Assembly: GCF_000155975.1 (NCBI RefSeq)
Contig: NZ_GG730300.1
Location: forward strand, 288,159-352,158
Direction: 5' to 3'
Length of the DNA stretch: 64,000 nucleotides
Source of the DNA: Citrobacter youngae ATCC 29220
GTDB taxonomy: Bacteria; Pseudomonadota; Gammaproteobacteria; Enterobacterales; Enterobacteriaceae
The translations under genes and the position numbers were made by a program. This document shows, one piece after another, positions 34,162-43,644 of this stretch. Each line of letters begins with the position of its first letter. Position 1 is the stretch's first letter. A model generated the notes under the pieces. It was given only the letters and a program-made list of their open reading frames with translations, made no database searches and was not told the DNA's origin.

Positions 34162-35571
34162 ATGGTAGATCAGGTAAAAGTCGAAGCCGTTGAAGAGGCT
34201 TCGTCTGAACAGTCGCTACGGCGCAATCTCACAAACCGCCATATTCAACTTATTGCCATTGGCGGTGCTATTGGTACTGGCCTGTTTATGGGCTCCGGTA
34301 AAACCATCAGTCTTGCCGGACCGTCGATCATCTTTGTGTATATGATCATCGGTTTTATGCTGTTTTTCGTGATGCGTGCAATGGGAGAGTTGCTGCTCTC
34401 GAATCTCGAATACAAATCCTTTAGTGATTTTGCCTCCGACCTGCTCGGGCCATGGGCCGGCTATTTTACCGGCTGGACTTACTGGTTCTGCTGGGTTGTT
34501 ACCGGGATGGCAGACGTTGTTGCCATTACGGCGTATGCGCAATTCTGGTTCCCCGAACTCTCTGACTGGGTCGCCTCGCTGGCGGTGATCGTGCTGCTGC
34601 TGAGCCTCAACCTTGCCACCGTAAAAATGTTTGGTGAGATGGAGTTCTGGTTTGCGATGATCAAAATCGTCGCCATCATCGGCCTGATTGTCGTCGGTCT
34701 GGTGATGGTGCTGACGCACTTCCAGTCGCCAACCGGCGTTCAGGCATCGTTCACGCATCTGTGGAATGACGGAGGCTGGTTCCCGAAAGGTCTGAGCGGC
34801 TTCTTTGCCGGCTTCCAGATCGCCGTGTTTGCGTTTGTGGGCATTGAGCTGGTGGGGACGACCGCCGCGGAAACCAAGGACCCGGAGAAATCTCTGCCGC
34901 GCGCCATTAACTCGATTCCGATCCGTATCATCATGTTCTACGTTTTTGCGCTGATCGTGATCATGTCCGTCACGCCGTGGAGCTCGGTAGTACCATCCAA
35001 GAGCCCATTCGTTGAACTGTTTGTCCTGGTCGGTCTGCCCGCAGCGGCAAGCCTGATCAACTTTGTGGTGCTGACTTCAGCGGCCTCTTCAGCGAACAGC
35101 GGCGTGTTCTCTACCAGCCGTATGCTGTTTGGTCTGGCGCAGGAGGGCGTGGCGCCTAAAGCGTTTGCTAAGCTGTCTAAACGCGCGGTTCCGGCGAAAG
35201 GCTTAACCTTCTCCTGTATCTGCCTGCTGGGCGGCGTGGTGATGCTGTACGTGAACCCGAGCGTAATTGGCGCGTTCACCATGATCACCACCGTGTCGGC
35301 GATTCTGTTCATGTTTGTCTGGACGATTATCCTGTGCTCGTACCTGGTGTACCGCAAACAGCGTCCGCACCTGCATGAAAAATCGATCTACAAGATGCCA
35401 TTAGGCAAGCTGATGTGCTGGGTATGTATGGCGTTCTTCGTCTTCGTACTGGTACTGCTGACGCTGGAAGAGGATACCCGCCAGGCGCTGATCGTGACGC
35501 CGCTGTGGTTCATCGCGCTGGGTCTGGGCTGGTTGTTTATCGGTAAGAAACGTATGGCAGGTATGCGTTAA
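34162..35571 (+). CDS. cycA: CycA, D-serine/D-alanine/glycine permease
   Basis: 469 residues, twelve membrane helices, APC amino-acid transporter of the AAT family. The helix-1 motif HIQLIAIGGAIGTGLFMGSG (about 28-47) binds the substrate backbone; EYKSFSDFASDLLGPWAGY and VGIELVGTTAAETKDPEKSLP are family blocks. Imports glycine, D-Ala, D-Ser and D-cycloserine by proton symport. Followed by a REP-derived hairpin terminator. Confidence 0.96.
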   Translation: MVDQVKVEAVEEASSEQSLRRNLTNRHIQLIAIGGAIGTGLFMGSGKTISLAGPSIIFVYMIIGFMLFFVMRAMGELLLSNLEYKSFSDFASDLLGPWAGYFTGWTYWFCWVVTGMADVVAITAYAQFWFPELSDWVASLAVIVLLLSLNLATVKMFGEMEFWFAMIKIVAIIGLIVVGLVMVLTHFQSPTGVQASFTHLWNDGGWFPKGLSGFFAGFQIAVFAFVGIELVGTTAAETKDPEKSLPRAINSIPIRIIMFYVFALIVIMSVTPWSSVVPSKSPFVELFVLVGLPAAASLINFVVLTSAASSANSGVFSTSRMLFGLAQEGVAPKAFAKLSKRAVPAKGLTFSCICLLGGVVMLYVNPSVIGAFTMITTVSAILFMFVWTIILCSYLVYRKQRPHLHEKSIYKMPLGKLMCWVCMAFFVFVLVLLTLEEDTRQALIVTPLWFIALGLGWLFIGKKRMAGMR

Positions 35572-35573
35572 TC

Positions 35574-35660
35574 ATGTTGCCGGGTGGCGCTGACGCTTAC
35601 CCGGCCTACGTTCGAGGATGTTGTAGGCCCGGTAAGGCGAAGCCGCCACCGGGCTTTTTT
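35574..35660. repeat. REP pair that doubles as cycA terminator
   Basis: gccgggtggcgctgacgctt/acccggcctac and the opposed unit gtaggcccggtaaggcgaagc form a BIME. The right unit makes stem GCCCGGT (35627-35633)/ACCGGGC (35648-35654) followed by T6 (35655-35660), a usable terminator for cycA, close to the convergent ytfE stop. Confidence 0.8.
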
Positions 35661-36321
35661 ATTCACCCGCTAATGCACGCGGGAACAACACATTATTTTC
35701 CAGACTGATGTGTTCCATCAGGTCGTCGATCATCTCGTTAATGCCGTTATACATGGCTTTCCAGGTGGTGCACGCTTCCGGCGGCGGCGTCACGTTGTGG
35801 GTAATGTGTTTGATCACTTCGACCAGTTCCCCGGCATCGTCATGCTCGCTTTCCATCACGCTGATGGGTCCCATCGCCTGGCGACCCATGCCCTGTTTGA
35901 TCATCGGGAACAGGATCTGCTCTTCTTTCATCATGTGGCTGGACAGCTCTTCATGCAGCATGGTCAGGTTTTTCGCCAGACCGCGCGGTACGTTCGGTTT
36001 GTCGGCGTGAACGCGTTCAACTTTCGTGGCCTGCAGAATCAGTTCCGGCAGCTGTTCACGGTGCCTGTCGTGATAACGCACGATGATATGGTCGATGATT
36101 TCAGCCAGTGCCACGCTGCGCCAGTCTTTCTCCAGCGGCTGTTCAGCCAACTGCGCGAGCTGCGCCTCAATAGCGTCTAAATCCAGCTCTTTACGCGCGG
36201 CAGCGCGTGCCAGCGTTTGCTTACCGCCGCAGCAGTAATCCATATCGTATTTACGAAACAGGGCCGACGCGCGAGGAATAGAGAGCGCCAGTTCACCTAA
36301 AGGTTGATCGCGATAAGACAT
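35659..36321 (-). CDS. ytfE: YtfE (RIC), di-iron iron-sulfur-cluster repair protein
   Basis: 220 residues. N-terminal ScdA-type domain with [11 protein letters not shown] (about 28-38) and a hemerythrin-like four-helix bundle whose His/Glu ligands lie in [37 protein letters not shown] and [11 protein letters not shown]. Repairs Fe-S clusters damaged by nitric oxide or peroxide. A near-palindromic NsrR site sits 27 bp upstream of its start. Confidence 0.97.
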   Translation of the reverse strand: MSYRDQPLGELALSIPRASALFRKYDMDYCCGGKQTLARAAARKELDLDAIEAQLAQLAEQPLEKDWRSVALAEIIDHIIVRYHDRHREQLPELILQATKVERVHADKPNVPRGLAKNLTMLHEELSSHMMKEEQILFPMIKQGMGRQAMGPISVMESEHDDAGELVEVIKHITHNVTPPPEACTTWKAMYNGINEMIDDLMEHISLENNVLFPRALAGE

Positions 36322-36347
36322 TGCCGTTACCTCATTCTCAATAATAT

Positions 36348-36370
36348 AAGATGTATTTTAAATGCAACTT
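36348..36370. promoter_or_regulatory. NsrR operator upstream of ytfE
   Basis: AAGATGTATTTTAAATGCAACTT matches the inverted-repeat form of known enterobacterial NsrR sites (AAGATGYATTT-n-AAATRCATCTT) with few mismatches. It is placed to block ytfE transcription. nsrR itself is at 8951 in this window. Confidence 0.85.
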
Positions 36371-36499
36371 AATGGAAAGGATATAACCCTTTCGGGGTGG
36401 CGTTTTTTGTGATGGAGGTCACGAAAATTTATTATCTCGTTAAGCTGCTGAATCTTATTGAAAAGGGGGGAAATGGCGAAAAAAGCCGCGTTACAGGAT

Positions 36500-36526
36500 T
36501 AAATAAGCGAACGCCGCTGCCGATAG
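36500..36526 (+). promoter_or_regulatory. Flagellar sigma-28 (FliA) promoter for the chemoreceptor
   Basis: TAAA (36500-36503), 15-nt spacer, GCCGATAG (36519-36526), against consensus TAAA-N15-GCCGATAA. It is 40 bp upstream of the chemoreceptor ATG and on the same strand. Confidence 0.85.
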
Positions 36527-36565
36527 TTAGACCTCAGACAATACCTGCATAATAAAAGGCAACAG

Positions 36566-38137
36566 ATGTTCAAACGAATCAAAGTGATAACCTTACTTAT
36601 CACCGTGTTACTCGCCCTGGGCGCGATGCAGCTCATCTCCGCAGGCGTTTTTATTGGCGCACTGAATAACGATAAACAGAACTTTAACGTCTCTCAGCTT
36701 TCCAGCCAGAACGTGGCTGAATTTACCGATGCGTGGATTAGCCTGAATCAGGCTCGCGTCACGCTCAACCGGGGTATGCTGCGCTTACAGGGAACGATGG
36801 CCAGCGAGATCAACGGCGGTCAGTTGAAAGAGCTGGTGAACACGGCGAATCGTCTGCTGGCCGAGTCGAAAGAGCATTACGATAAATACTACGCTCTGCC
36901 GGAAACGCCGGGGCTGGATGAGCATCTGGCCGACCGACTGGAAGAGCAGTACGGCATCTATTCTGCGACGCTGGCGAAAATGAACGCATTGCTTGCTGAA
37001 GGTAAGCTGGAAGAGATGTTCAGGCAGAATGCCGAGCAAAAGCAAACGGCCATGCAGGACGTTTATCGGCAATGGCGTAGCGCGCAAACGGCGCTGGCGA
37101 CTGCCGGCGTGCAGGACAATGAGAGTGATTACCAGAAGATAATCTGGCTGCTGTCCGCCGTGATGGCGATTGTCGTCGCCATTATCATCGCCAGTTGGCT
37201 GGCGATGCAGCGCGTGTTGCTCAAACCGCTTCACGACGTGATGGGGCATATTCGCCATATTGCCGCCGGTGATTTGACGCACAGCATCAATGCTGATGGC
37301 AGCAATGAAATGGCGCTGCTGGCGCGTAACGTCCGTGATATGCAGCAGGCGCTGGCCAACACGGTTAGCGTGGTGCGTGATGGGGCTGACACCATCTATA
37401 CCGGCGCAGGTGAAATTGCCGCAGGCAGCAACGATCTCTCTTCACGCACCGAGCAGCAGGCCGCCTCTCTGGAAGAGACCGCGGCCAGCATGGAACAGCT
37501 CACTGCTACCGTGAAACAGAACGCGGATAACGCGCGGCAGGCGACCAGTCTGGCAAAAAACGCCTCGCAGACGGCGCAAAAAGGCGGCAAGGTCGTTGAT
37601 GGCGTGGTACGAACAATGGATGAAATCGCCGCCAGTTCCAGCAAAATCGCGCAAATTACCACTGTTATCGACGGCATTGCCTTCCAGACCAATATCCTGG
37701 CGCTGAACGCGGCGGTGGAAGCGGCGCGCGCGGGCGAGCAGGGGCGCGGGTTTGCCGTGGTCGCTGGCGAGGTCCGTACGCTGGCGCAACGTAGCGCACA
37801 GGCGGCGAAAGAGATTAAGGCGCTGATTGATGACTCGGGTAATCGGGTGAATGCCGGTACGGCGCTGGTGCATGAAGCGGGCGAAACGATGGCCGAAATT
37901 GTCAGCGCCGTAACCCGCGTGACCGACATTATGGGCGAAATTGCCTCGGCTTCTGATGAACAGAGCCGGGGTATCGATCAGGTCGGCCTGGCGGTTGCTG
38001 AAATGGATCGTGTGACGCAGCAAAACGCCTCGCTGGTGGAGGAATCCGCCGCCGCCGCTGCCGCGCTTGAAGAGCAGGCTGCGCGACTGAATCAGACCGT
38101 GGCGGTGTTTAACGTGTCGCGCCGGATGGCGGCGTAA
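36566..38137 (+). CDS. Methyl-accepting chemotaxis protein with four-helix periplasmic domain
   Basis: 523 residues. TM1 about 11-31, periplasmic helical-bundle sensor about 32-190 ([28 protein letters not shown]), TM2 about 192-214, HAMP about 215-268, then the signalling hairpin with tip [20 protein letters not shown]-type sequence near 370. The overall layout is that of Tsr/Tar. The C-terminus is SRRMAA, not the NWETF tether of CheR/CheB, so adaptation would depend on other receptors. Inserted between ytfE and ytfF relative to E. coli; a sigma-28 promoter precedes it. Ligand unknown. Confidence 0.93.
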   Translation: MFKRIKVITLLITVLLALGAMQLISAGVFIGALNNDKQNFNVSQLSSQNVAEFTDAWISLNQARVTLNRGMLRLQGTMASEINGGQLKELVNTANRLLAESKEHYDKYYALPETPGLDEHLADRLEEQYGIYSATLAKMNALLAEGKLEEMFRQNAEQKQTAMQDVYRQWRSAQTALATAGVQDNESDYQKIIWLLSAVMAIVVAIIIASWLAMQRVLLKPLHDVMGHIRHIAAGDLTHSINADGSNEMALLARNVRDMQQALANTVSVVRDGADTIYTGAGEIAAGSNDLSSRTEQQAASLEETAASMEQLTATVKQNADNARQATSLAKNASQTAQKGGKVVDGVVRTMDEIAASSSKIAQITTVIDGIAFQTNILALNAAVEAARAGEQGRGFAVVAGEVRTLAQRSAQAAKEIKALIDDSGNRVNAGTALVHEAGETMAEIVSAVTRVTDIMGEIASASDEQSRGIDQVGLAVAEMDRVTQQNASLVEESAAAAAALEEQAARLNQTVAVFNVSRRMAA

Positions 38138-38181
38138 ACGCCTTATCCTTGTAGGCCTGATAAGCGCAGCGCCATCAGGCA
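38131..38181. repeat. BIME overlapping the chemoreceptor stop codon
   Basis: gccggatggcggcgtaaacg ccttatcc and gcctgataagcgcagcgcca form two REP arms. The first arm contains the last codons and TAA (38135-38137) of the chemoreceptor gene, so the REP has supplied part of the coding end. Confidence 0.8.
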
Positions 38182-39143
38182 TCCCCCGAAACCGGCACTA
38201 CCGCCGGTTTCTGCGGTTTTGACCGCACCGCAATCACTACGCCTATTACCAGCAGCGTAATCCCGCTCAGCGTCAATAGCGGTGGAACCCCCTGCCGCAG
38301 AATAAAGGTGTACAACAGGCCCGCCAGCGTTTCGAAGACAATCAGCGGGCCGAGGATCACCGTCGGCAACTTCTGGCTGGCGACGTTCCAGCACAGCGCG
38401 CCCACCCACGAACACAGTACCGCGATGGCGATCATCAGGCCGATAAACACGCCCGGACGCGGGCCGAAAGGCAGCGCGAAGTCCGGCGTTTGCCCGTTCA
38501 GCCACAGACATGCCGCAATATATCCCAGCAGCGAAACGGGCAGGGTTACCAGCGCCTGAGCCGTCGCCCACATCATTGGATGCTTATCCGGATTCTCGCG
38601 CAGCCAGCGGGCATTGCGTAGCGCATACCAGGCCCAGCACACCACCGAGATTAGCGCCAGTGCAATACCGGAGCCATAACGCCAGCCGCTAAAATCGGGT
38701 AACCCCTGATTCAGCTCCGAGATATTTACGCACAGCAGGCCAATGCCAATCAGCACCAGCGCAGGCGAAAGGCGCCACCACGATAATTTGCCGTCACGCT
38801 GGCTATAGAGCAGGTTGGCGAAGACCGGGATCACCACCGGTAATGTCCCGATGATCATCGTTGAGACCGGCGCGCCGGTACGCTGGATGGCGCTGGCCAG
38901 GCACACGTAATAAATCAGGTTGCCCATCATGGTGAGCGCCAGCGCGGTGACCCAATCTTGACGGGACAACTGGCGCAGGCGCGCTCGTCCAAGCCAGGCG
39001 ATCGGCAAGGCGATCAGCCCCAGCGCCAGATAGCGCCCCATCGACTGCAACACCGCCGGATATTCCGGCACGATCAACGGCCCGACAAAAATCAGTCCCC
39101 ACATCAGCCCGGCCAGCAGGGCATACAACACGCCGCTAATCAT
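38175..39143 (-). CDS. ytfF: YtfF, DMT/EamA inner-membrane transporter
   Basis: 322 residues from MISGVLYALLAGLMW at 39143. The same frame is open far upstream, to 39326, but that part is Arg/Pro/Cys-rich and overlaps the AraC gene, so it is not used. Ten hydrophobic helices in two EamA repeats. Close to E. coli YtfF; substrate unknown. The AraC-type regulator lies just upstream on the same strand. Confidence 0.9.
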   Translation of the reverse strand: MISGVLYALLAGLMWGLIFVGPLIVPEYPAVLQSMGRYLALGLIALPIAWLGRARLRQLSRQDWVTALALTMMGNLIYYVCLASAIQRTGAPVSTMIIGTLPVVIPVFANLLYSQRDGKLSWWRLSPALVLIGIGLLCVNISELNQGLPDFSGWRYGSGIALALISVVCWAWYALRNARWLRENPDKHPMMWATAQALVTLPVSLLGYIAACLWLNGQTPDFALPFGPRPGVFIGLMIAIAVLCSWVGALCWNVASQKLPTVILGPLIVFETLAGLLYTFILRQGVPPLLTLSGITLLVIGVVIAVRSKPQKPAVVPVSGDA

Positions 39144-39219
39144 TTTTGACACCCACATCATTAAACATTGCGCTGAGTGTAGGCAGGGAAAACGCAGCCG
39201 TATTGTATGAGATTGCGCA

Positions 39220-40059
39220 TTAGCGCGAATAAACCTGTTTCTGGTAGCGCACTGGCGTAATGCCATAGCGATGGGTAAACGCGCGGGTGAGATGCGACTG
39301 GTCGGTGAGGCCGGTGGCGGCGGCAACGTCTGCCGCGGGCATACCGTGAGTGAGAAAACCTTTGGCTCGCCACAGGCGGATCGCCATCAGCATCTGGTGC
39401 GGCGTGACGTGGAAATGCGATTTAAACTGGCGCTGGAAATGCCAGGGACTGAGCGATGCCACTCGCGCCAGTTCGTCGAGCGTCACCGGGTGCATGTAAT
39501 TGTCATGCAGATACTCGCGTACCCGCTCAAAGCGATGGGTTCCCTCTGCAGATATCGGCGCATGACGGGCCAGCGGCTGGAACGTATCGATCAGATCGAG
39601 CAACAACCCTTTTTGTGCCAGCGGATCCTCTGTGTTCCACAGGCCATGGATCAGCGAGCAGATCTGCCGCGAGCGTAGCGGATCGTGACGCGTTACGTCA
39701 TGAAACCACCAGTGGCGGATCCCGGTGACCTGTTCCAGAAGGTCGGGTTCAAGGTAGATCATCCGGTAGCGCCAGCCGTCGGCGGTTTCGGCTTCGCCGG
39801 TATGCAGCTCGTCCGGATTCATGGTGACGACGGAATGGGCGGGGGCGACGTACTGCGTGCCGCGATAGCGAAAACGCTCCGCACCGGCTTCTATCGCGCC
39901 GATGCCAAACGCTTCATGGGTGTGCGGCTCAAAGGCGTAACGCGAGATGTGCGCATGATACAGCTCAACGCCTGGCACCTGCGCCAGATGGCGAAAACGG
40001 GCGCTGTCTTTCTCATCAATAAACTGCTCAGGTACACCTTGCACGTTTTCTCTCCCCAC
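39220..40059 (-). CDS. AraC-family transcriptional regulator
   Basis: 279 residues. N-terminal cupin sensing domain (about 25-165) with HAHISRYAFEPHTHEAFGIG, where the His residues line the cupin pocket. C-terminal double helix-turn-helix (about 180-279): TLDELARVASLSPWHFQRQFK and ADVAAATGLTDQSHLTRAFTHRYG. Lies 76 bp upstream of ytfF on the same strand, a common pairing of AraC regulators and amino-acid or drug exporters, so ytfF is a likely target. As I recall it, absent here in K-12. Confidence 0.9.
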   Translation of the reverse strand: MGRENVQGVPEQFIDEKDSARFRHLAQVPGVELYHAHISRYAFEPHTHEAFGIGAIEAGAERFRYRGTQYVAPAHSVVTMNPDELHTGEAETADGWRYRMIYLEPDLLEQVTGIRHWWFHDVTRHDPLRSRQICSLIHGLWNTEDPLAQKGLLLDLIDTFQPLARHAPISAEGTHRFERVREYLHDNYMHPVTLDELARVASLSPWHFQRQFKSHFHVTPHQMLMAIRLWRAKGFLTHGMPAADVAAATGLTDQSHLTRAFTHRYGITPVRYQKQVYSR

Positions 40060-40125
40060 GCATCATCCTGTCATTATCAGAGAGGATGCGCGGGGATGCC
40101 ACCACAATTAACTAATTTTTAACAC

Positions 40126-40974
40126 TCAGATGAGGCCTTTGACGCTGTCAGCCAGCGATGTGGTTGGGCGTCCGAGCAGTTTGCTCAAGGTATGGCTGTC
40201 GTCGAACAGACCGCCTTTAGAGGCGCCGGTGTCAGAGTCGGCCAACATATCCGCCAGCCCGGCAGGCAGACCAAAGCCTTTCAGCGCCGCGGCAAAGTCA
40301 GCTTCGCTCAGGTTCTGATACACCACTTTTTTGCCGCTCTGTTTTGCCAGCTCGGCGGCCAGTTGGCTCAGGGTCCAGCCCGCATCGCCCGCCAGCTCGT
40401 AGATTTTACCTGCATGGCCCTCCTCGCTGATGACGCGCGCGGCGGCGGCGGCATAGTCGGCACGGGTCGCTGAGGCGATTTTGCCTTCACCTGCGGCACC
40501 GATAAACACGCCGTGCTCCAGTGCCGCCGGTGCGCTGGCGAGATAGTTTTCGGTGTACCAGCCGTTGCGCAGCAGCGCGTAAGCGATGCCGGATTCAGCC
40601 AGCATTTTCTCGGTCGCCACATGCTCATCGGCGAGGCCCAGCGGTGAACTGTCGGCGTGCAGCAGGCTGGTATAAGCGATGAATTTTACGTGGGCAGCTT
40701 TCGCCGCGTTAATCACGTTGCGATGCTGCGGGGCGCGTTGCCCCACTTCACTGGAGGAGATCAGCAGTAACTTATCGATCCCCTGTAAGGCGGTGGTAAA
40801 GGCGGCTTCGTCGGTGTAATCCGCCTGACGGACGGTAATACCCTGCTGGCTGAGCGCCGTCGCTTTCGCCGGGTTGCGGACAATCGCCACAATCTGGCTG
40901 GCAGGTACGGTTTTCAGCAGAGTTTCAATAACGTGTTGGCCCAGTTGGCCGGTAGCGCCGGTAATTGCGATCAT
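40126..40974 (-). CDS. qorB: QorB (YtfG), NAD(P)H:quinone oxidoreductase
   Basis: 282 residues, atypical short-chain dehydrogenase (NmrA-like). The glycine-rich nucleotide motif GATGQLGQHV is at residues 5-14; an NADPH-binding VRNPAKA block follows. Reduces quinones. Transcribed divergently from the HxlR-type regulator ytfH, with a shared 90-bp operator region. Confidence 0.95.
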   Translation of the reverse strand: MIAITGATGQLGQHVIETLLKTVPASQIVAIVRNPAKATALSQQGITVRQADYTDEAAFTTALQGIDKLLLISSSEVGQRAPQHRNVINAAKAAHVKFIAYTSLLHADSSPLGLADEHVATEKMLAESGIAYALLRNGWYTENYLASAPAALEHGVFIGAAGEGKIASATRADYAAAAARVISEEGHAGKIYELAGDAGWTLSQLAAELAKQSGKKVVYQNLSEADFAAALKGFGLPAGLADMLADSDTGASKGGLFDDSHTLSKLLGRPTTSLADSVKGLI

Positions 40975-41023
40975 GGGGTGACTCCTCGGTATTGGTCTTG
41001 TGTTTAATCAAGCTAACACCTAA

Positions 41024-41040
41024 ACTTACTTTTAGTAAGT
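41024..41040. promoter_or_regulatory. QorR (YtfH) operator candidate
   Basis: Perfect inverted repeat ACTTACT-ttt-AGTAAGT centred between the divergent qorB and ytfH starts, followed directly by ACGTAC. A redox-sensing HxlR repressor next to its target usually binds such a site. Confidence 0.7.
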
Positions 41041-41064
41041 ACGTACAAAAAGGTTAGTATAGAA

Positions 41065-41439
41065 ATGACAGCATCGACCCTCTCCCAACAGTTACGCGAC
41101 GGCAATTTGTTTGCCGAACAGTGTCCCTCCCGCGAGGTGTTAAAACACGTCACCAGCCGCTGGGGCGTATTGATTCTGGTGGCGCTACGCGACGGCACGC
41201 ACCGCTTCAGCGATTTGCGCCGTAAGATGGGCGGTGTCAGTGAAAAGATGTTGGCGCAATCTCTCCAGGCGCTGGAGCAAGACGGCTTTATCAATCGGGT
41301 GTCTTATCCGGTGGTGCCGCCGCATGTGGAATATAGCCTGACGCCGTTGGGCGAACAGGTGAGCGATAAAGTCGCCGCGCTGGCGGACTGGATTGAACTG
41401 AACTTAGCGCAGGTTTTGGCGCAGCGGATCCCGGCATGA
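41065..41439 (+). CDS. ytfH: YtfH (QorR), HxlR-family redox regulator
   Basis: 124 residues. HxlR winged helix (HRFSDLRRKMGGVSEKMLAQSLQALEQDGF) with Cys20 in LFAEQCPSREVL, the position of the redox-sensing thiol in QorR/YodB/HypR-type proteins. Probably represses qorB until quinones or electrophiles modify the cysteine. Also named yjfH-like or qorR in some genomes. Confidence 0.9.
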   Translation: MTASTLSQQLRDGNLFAEQCPSREVLKHVTSRWGVLILVALRDGTHRFSDLRRKMGGVSEKMLAQSLQALEQDGFINRVSYPVVPPHVEYSLTPLGEQVSDKVAALADWIELNLAQVLAQRIPA

Positions 41440-41445
41440 ACGATG

Positions 41446-41507
41446 TGCCGGATGGCGCTGCGCTTATCCGGCCTACAGTTCGGTAGGCCGGGCGTCGCAT
41501 CCGGCAC
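41446..41507. repeat. BIME (two REP units)
   Basis: gtgccggatggcgctgcgct/tatccggcctac and opposed gtaggccgggcgtcgcatcc/ggcac between convergent ytfH and cpdB. Confidence 0.85.
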
Positions 41508-41512
41508 GAAAG

Positions 41513-43456
41513 TTACTTACTCAAATCCAACTGATAAATTGCAAAGCCGATATCGTCGGTAGCAACTTTCTTCAGCGGATACTGGCCTTTCTCTTTGATA
41601 AACGCTGCGGCTTTTTCTGACGGTGATGTTTCAAAGCGAATATCCTGTTTCGTCTCGCTATGAATCGGCGCCAGTCGCCAGTTGTTATCTGCCGCCGGGT
41701 GAATTTCACCTGTGCTCTTCGTCTGGGCGCTTATCCATGAAGCCAGCACCGAGCGGTTTTCATCCGGTGATGCAAAGGCGATGTGGCTGTCGCCGGTTCC
41801 GGCAAACTTACCGCCGTAGGCGCGGTAGTTGTTGGTCGCGACGAGGAAGGTGGCATTCGGATCGACAGGCTTACCGTTAAAGGTCAGATTTTTAATACGC
41901 TCCGCTTGCGGATTAATGGTCTTGCATTCGCCGTCGTAGCGGGCGGGCTGCGACACATCAATCTGATAATTCACGCCGTCAATCACGTCGAAGTTATAGG
42001 TACGGAAGCCGTCCCAGTTAATTAACGACTGCGGTTTGCTGCTGTGGATATCAATCTGATTAAACTGCCCGGCGGAACATTCCAGCCACTCCTTCACCTC
42101 TTTGCCGCTGGCTTTCACCACCACCAGGGTATTGGGATAGAGATACAAATCCGCGGCGTTACGGAAGGTTAGCTGACCTTTTTCGACTTCGACAAAACTG
42201 GCCGGATCGTTCTTGCGTCCACCGACCTTAAACGGCGCGGCAGCGGAAAGTACCGGCAGTTTTGCCAGATCCGGATCGCCCTGGATAAAGTGTTCCACAT
42301 AGGCTTTTTGCGCGTTATTTACCACCTGCACGGTTGGATCATCCTGAACCAGCGCCAGATAGCTGTACATGTTGTCGGCGGACTTGCCGATCGGCTTGCT
42401 GACAAACTCACGCGTGGCGTCGTGATCGGCTTTCAGGATCTCAACGATTTTTTTATCTTCGCCAGCCAGTGATTTCTTCGCCGCGGCGTCATAGATTGGG
42501 CGCGCCTCGGCTTTCGTCTGGGTTACCTGCCATTTACCGCTGTCGTTATTCAGCACCAAATCCACCACGCCCAGATGATCGCCCCACATGCCCGGCATCA
42601 CCGCAGGAATGCCATTGAGCGTGCCTTTCGCGATATCCGCGCCTTTAATATTGGCAAAATCTTTACCCGGGAAGACGGCGTGAGCATGCCCAAACATAAT
42701 GGCATCCACACCCGGTACTTCACTGAGATAATAAACGGAGTTTTCCGCCATGCTCTGATACGGGTCGGCAGAAAGCCCGGAGTGGGCAACCACCACCACG
42801 ACATCGGCGCCTTTTGCGCGCATTTCCGGCACATACTTACGTGCGGTCTCGGTGATGTCGTTCACCGTTACTTTGCCGCTGAGGTTGGCTTTATCCCAGG
42901 TCATGATCTGCGGTGGCACAAAGCCGATATAGCCAATCTTCAGCGTCTGCTTGTTCCCTTCATGGTCAATTACTTCAGTGTCTTTGATCAGATAAGGCGT
43001 AAACATCGGCTTTTGGGTCTTAACGTCGATGATATTGGCGTTAACGTAGGGGAACTTCGCCCCGGCCAGCGCGTTATGCAGATACTCAAGACCGTAGTTG
43101 AATTCATGGTTGCCGAGGTTGCCCACCGCGTAATCCAGCGTATTCAGCGCCTTGTATACCGGATGAGTTTCGCCCGCTTTCAGTCCTTTGGCCGCCATAT
43201 AATCCCCGAGCGGACTGCCCTGAATCAGATCGCCGTTATCCACCAGTACGCTGTTTTTGACTTCGCCGCGCGCAGCGTTGATCAGACTTGCCGTACGCAC
43301 CAGGCCGAATTTTTCCGTCGGCGTATCTTTGTAATAATCGAAATCCATCATATTGCTATGCAAATCAGTGGTTTCCATTATGCGCAGATCGACGGTCGCG
43401 GCATTCACGCTGGCTGCAATCAGCGTTGCCAGAAGCGTTGCACTAAACTTAATCAT
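41513..43456 (-). CDS. cpdB: CpdB, periplasmic 2',3'-cyclic-nucleotide phosphodiesterase/3'-nucleotidase
   Basis: 647 residues from [15 protein letters not shown] at 43456, preceded by AAGGA at about 10 nt; the ATG three codons upstream has no usable spacing. Signal peptide about 1-19. Metallophosphoesterase motifs [25 protein letters not shown] and [10 protein letters not shown] bind the di-metal centre; the C-terminal 5'-nucleotidase domain (about 360-647) recognises the base. Scavenges nucleotides and cyclic nucleotides. Divergent from cysQ. Confidence 0.97.
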   Translation of the reverse strand: MIKFSATLLATLIAASVNAATVDLRIMETTDLHSNMMDFDYYKDTPTEKFGLVRTASLINAARGEVKNSVLVDNGDLIQGSPLGDYMAAKGLKAGETHPVYKALNTLDYAVGNLGNHEFNYGLEYLHNALAGAKFPYVNANIIDVKTQKPMFTPYLIKDTEVIDHEGNKQTLKIGYIGFVPPQIMTWDKANLSGKVTVNDITETARKYVPEMRAKGADVVVVVAHSGLSADPYQSMAENSVYYLSEVPGVDAIMFGHAHAVFPGKDFANIKGADIAKGTLNGIPAVMPGMWGDHLGVVDLVLNNDSGKWQVTQTKAEARPIYDAAAKKSLAGEDKKIVEILKADHDATREFVSKPIGKSADNMYSYLALVQDDPTVQVVNNAQKAYVEHFIQGDPDLAKLPVLSAAAPFKVGGRKNDPASFVEVEKGQLTFRNAADLYLYPNTLVVVKASGKEVKEWLECSAGQFNQIDIHSSKPQSLINWDGFRTYNFDVIDGVNYQIDVSQPARYDGECKTINPQAERIKNLTFNGKPVDPNATFLVATNNYRAYGGKFAGTGDSHIAFASPDENRSVLASWISAQTKSTGEIHPAADNNWRLAPIHSETKQDIRFETSPSEKAAAFIKEKGQYPLKKVATDDIGFAIYQLDLSK

Positions 43457-43644
43457 CAGGGGCATCCTTTTAAGATCTAAGCCACAAAAGAAAATGTATA
43501 TAAATCTTCTTGCTTACAGAACTGTGAATCATGACATGAATATAGCGTTTAAAACCGCAGGCGCTATCACAGTTGGCGGATCCCCTGTCGATCGGGTATA
43601 AGTAAAACAACAAGTTAACACCACTGACAGAAACGAGGTGGAGA

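Noticed and set aside
39144-39326. 61-codon N-terminal extension of ytfF
   Set aside because: Arg/Pro/Cys-rich, unlike the YtfF family, and it overlaps the AraC gene.
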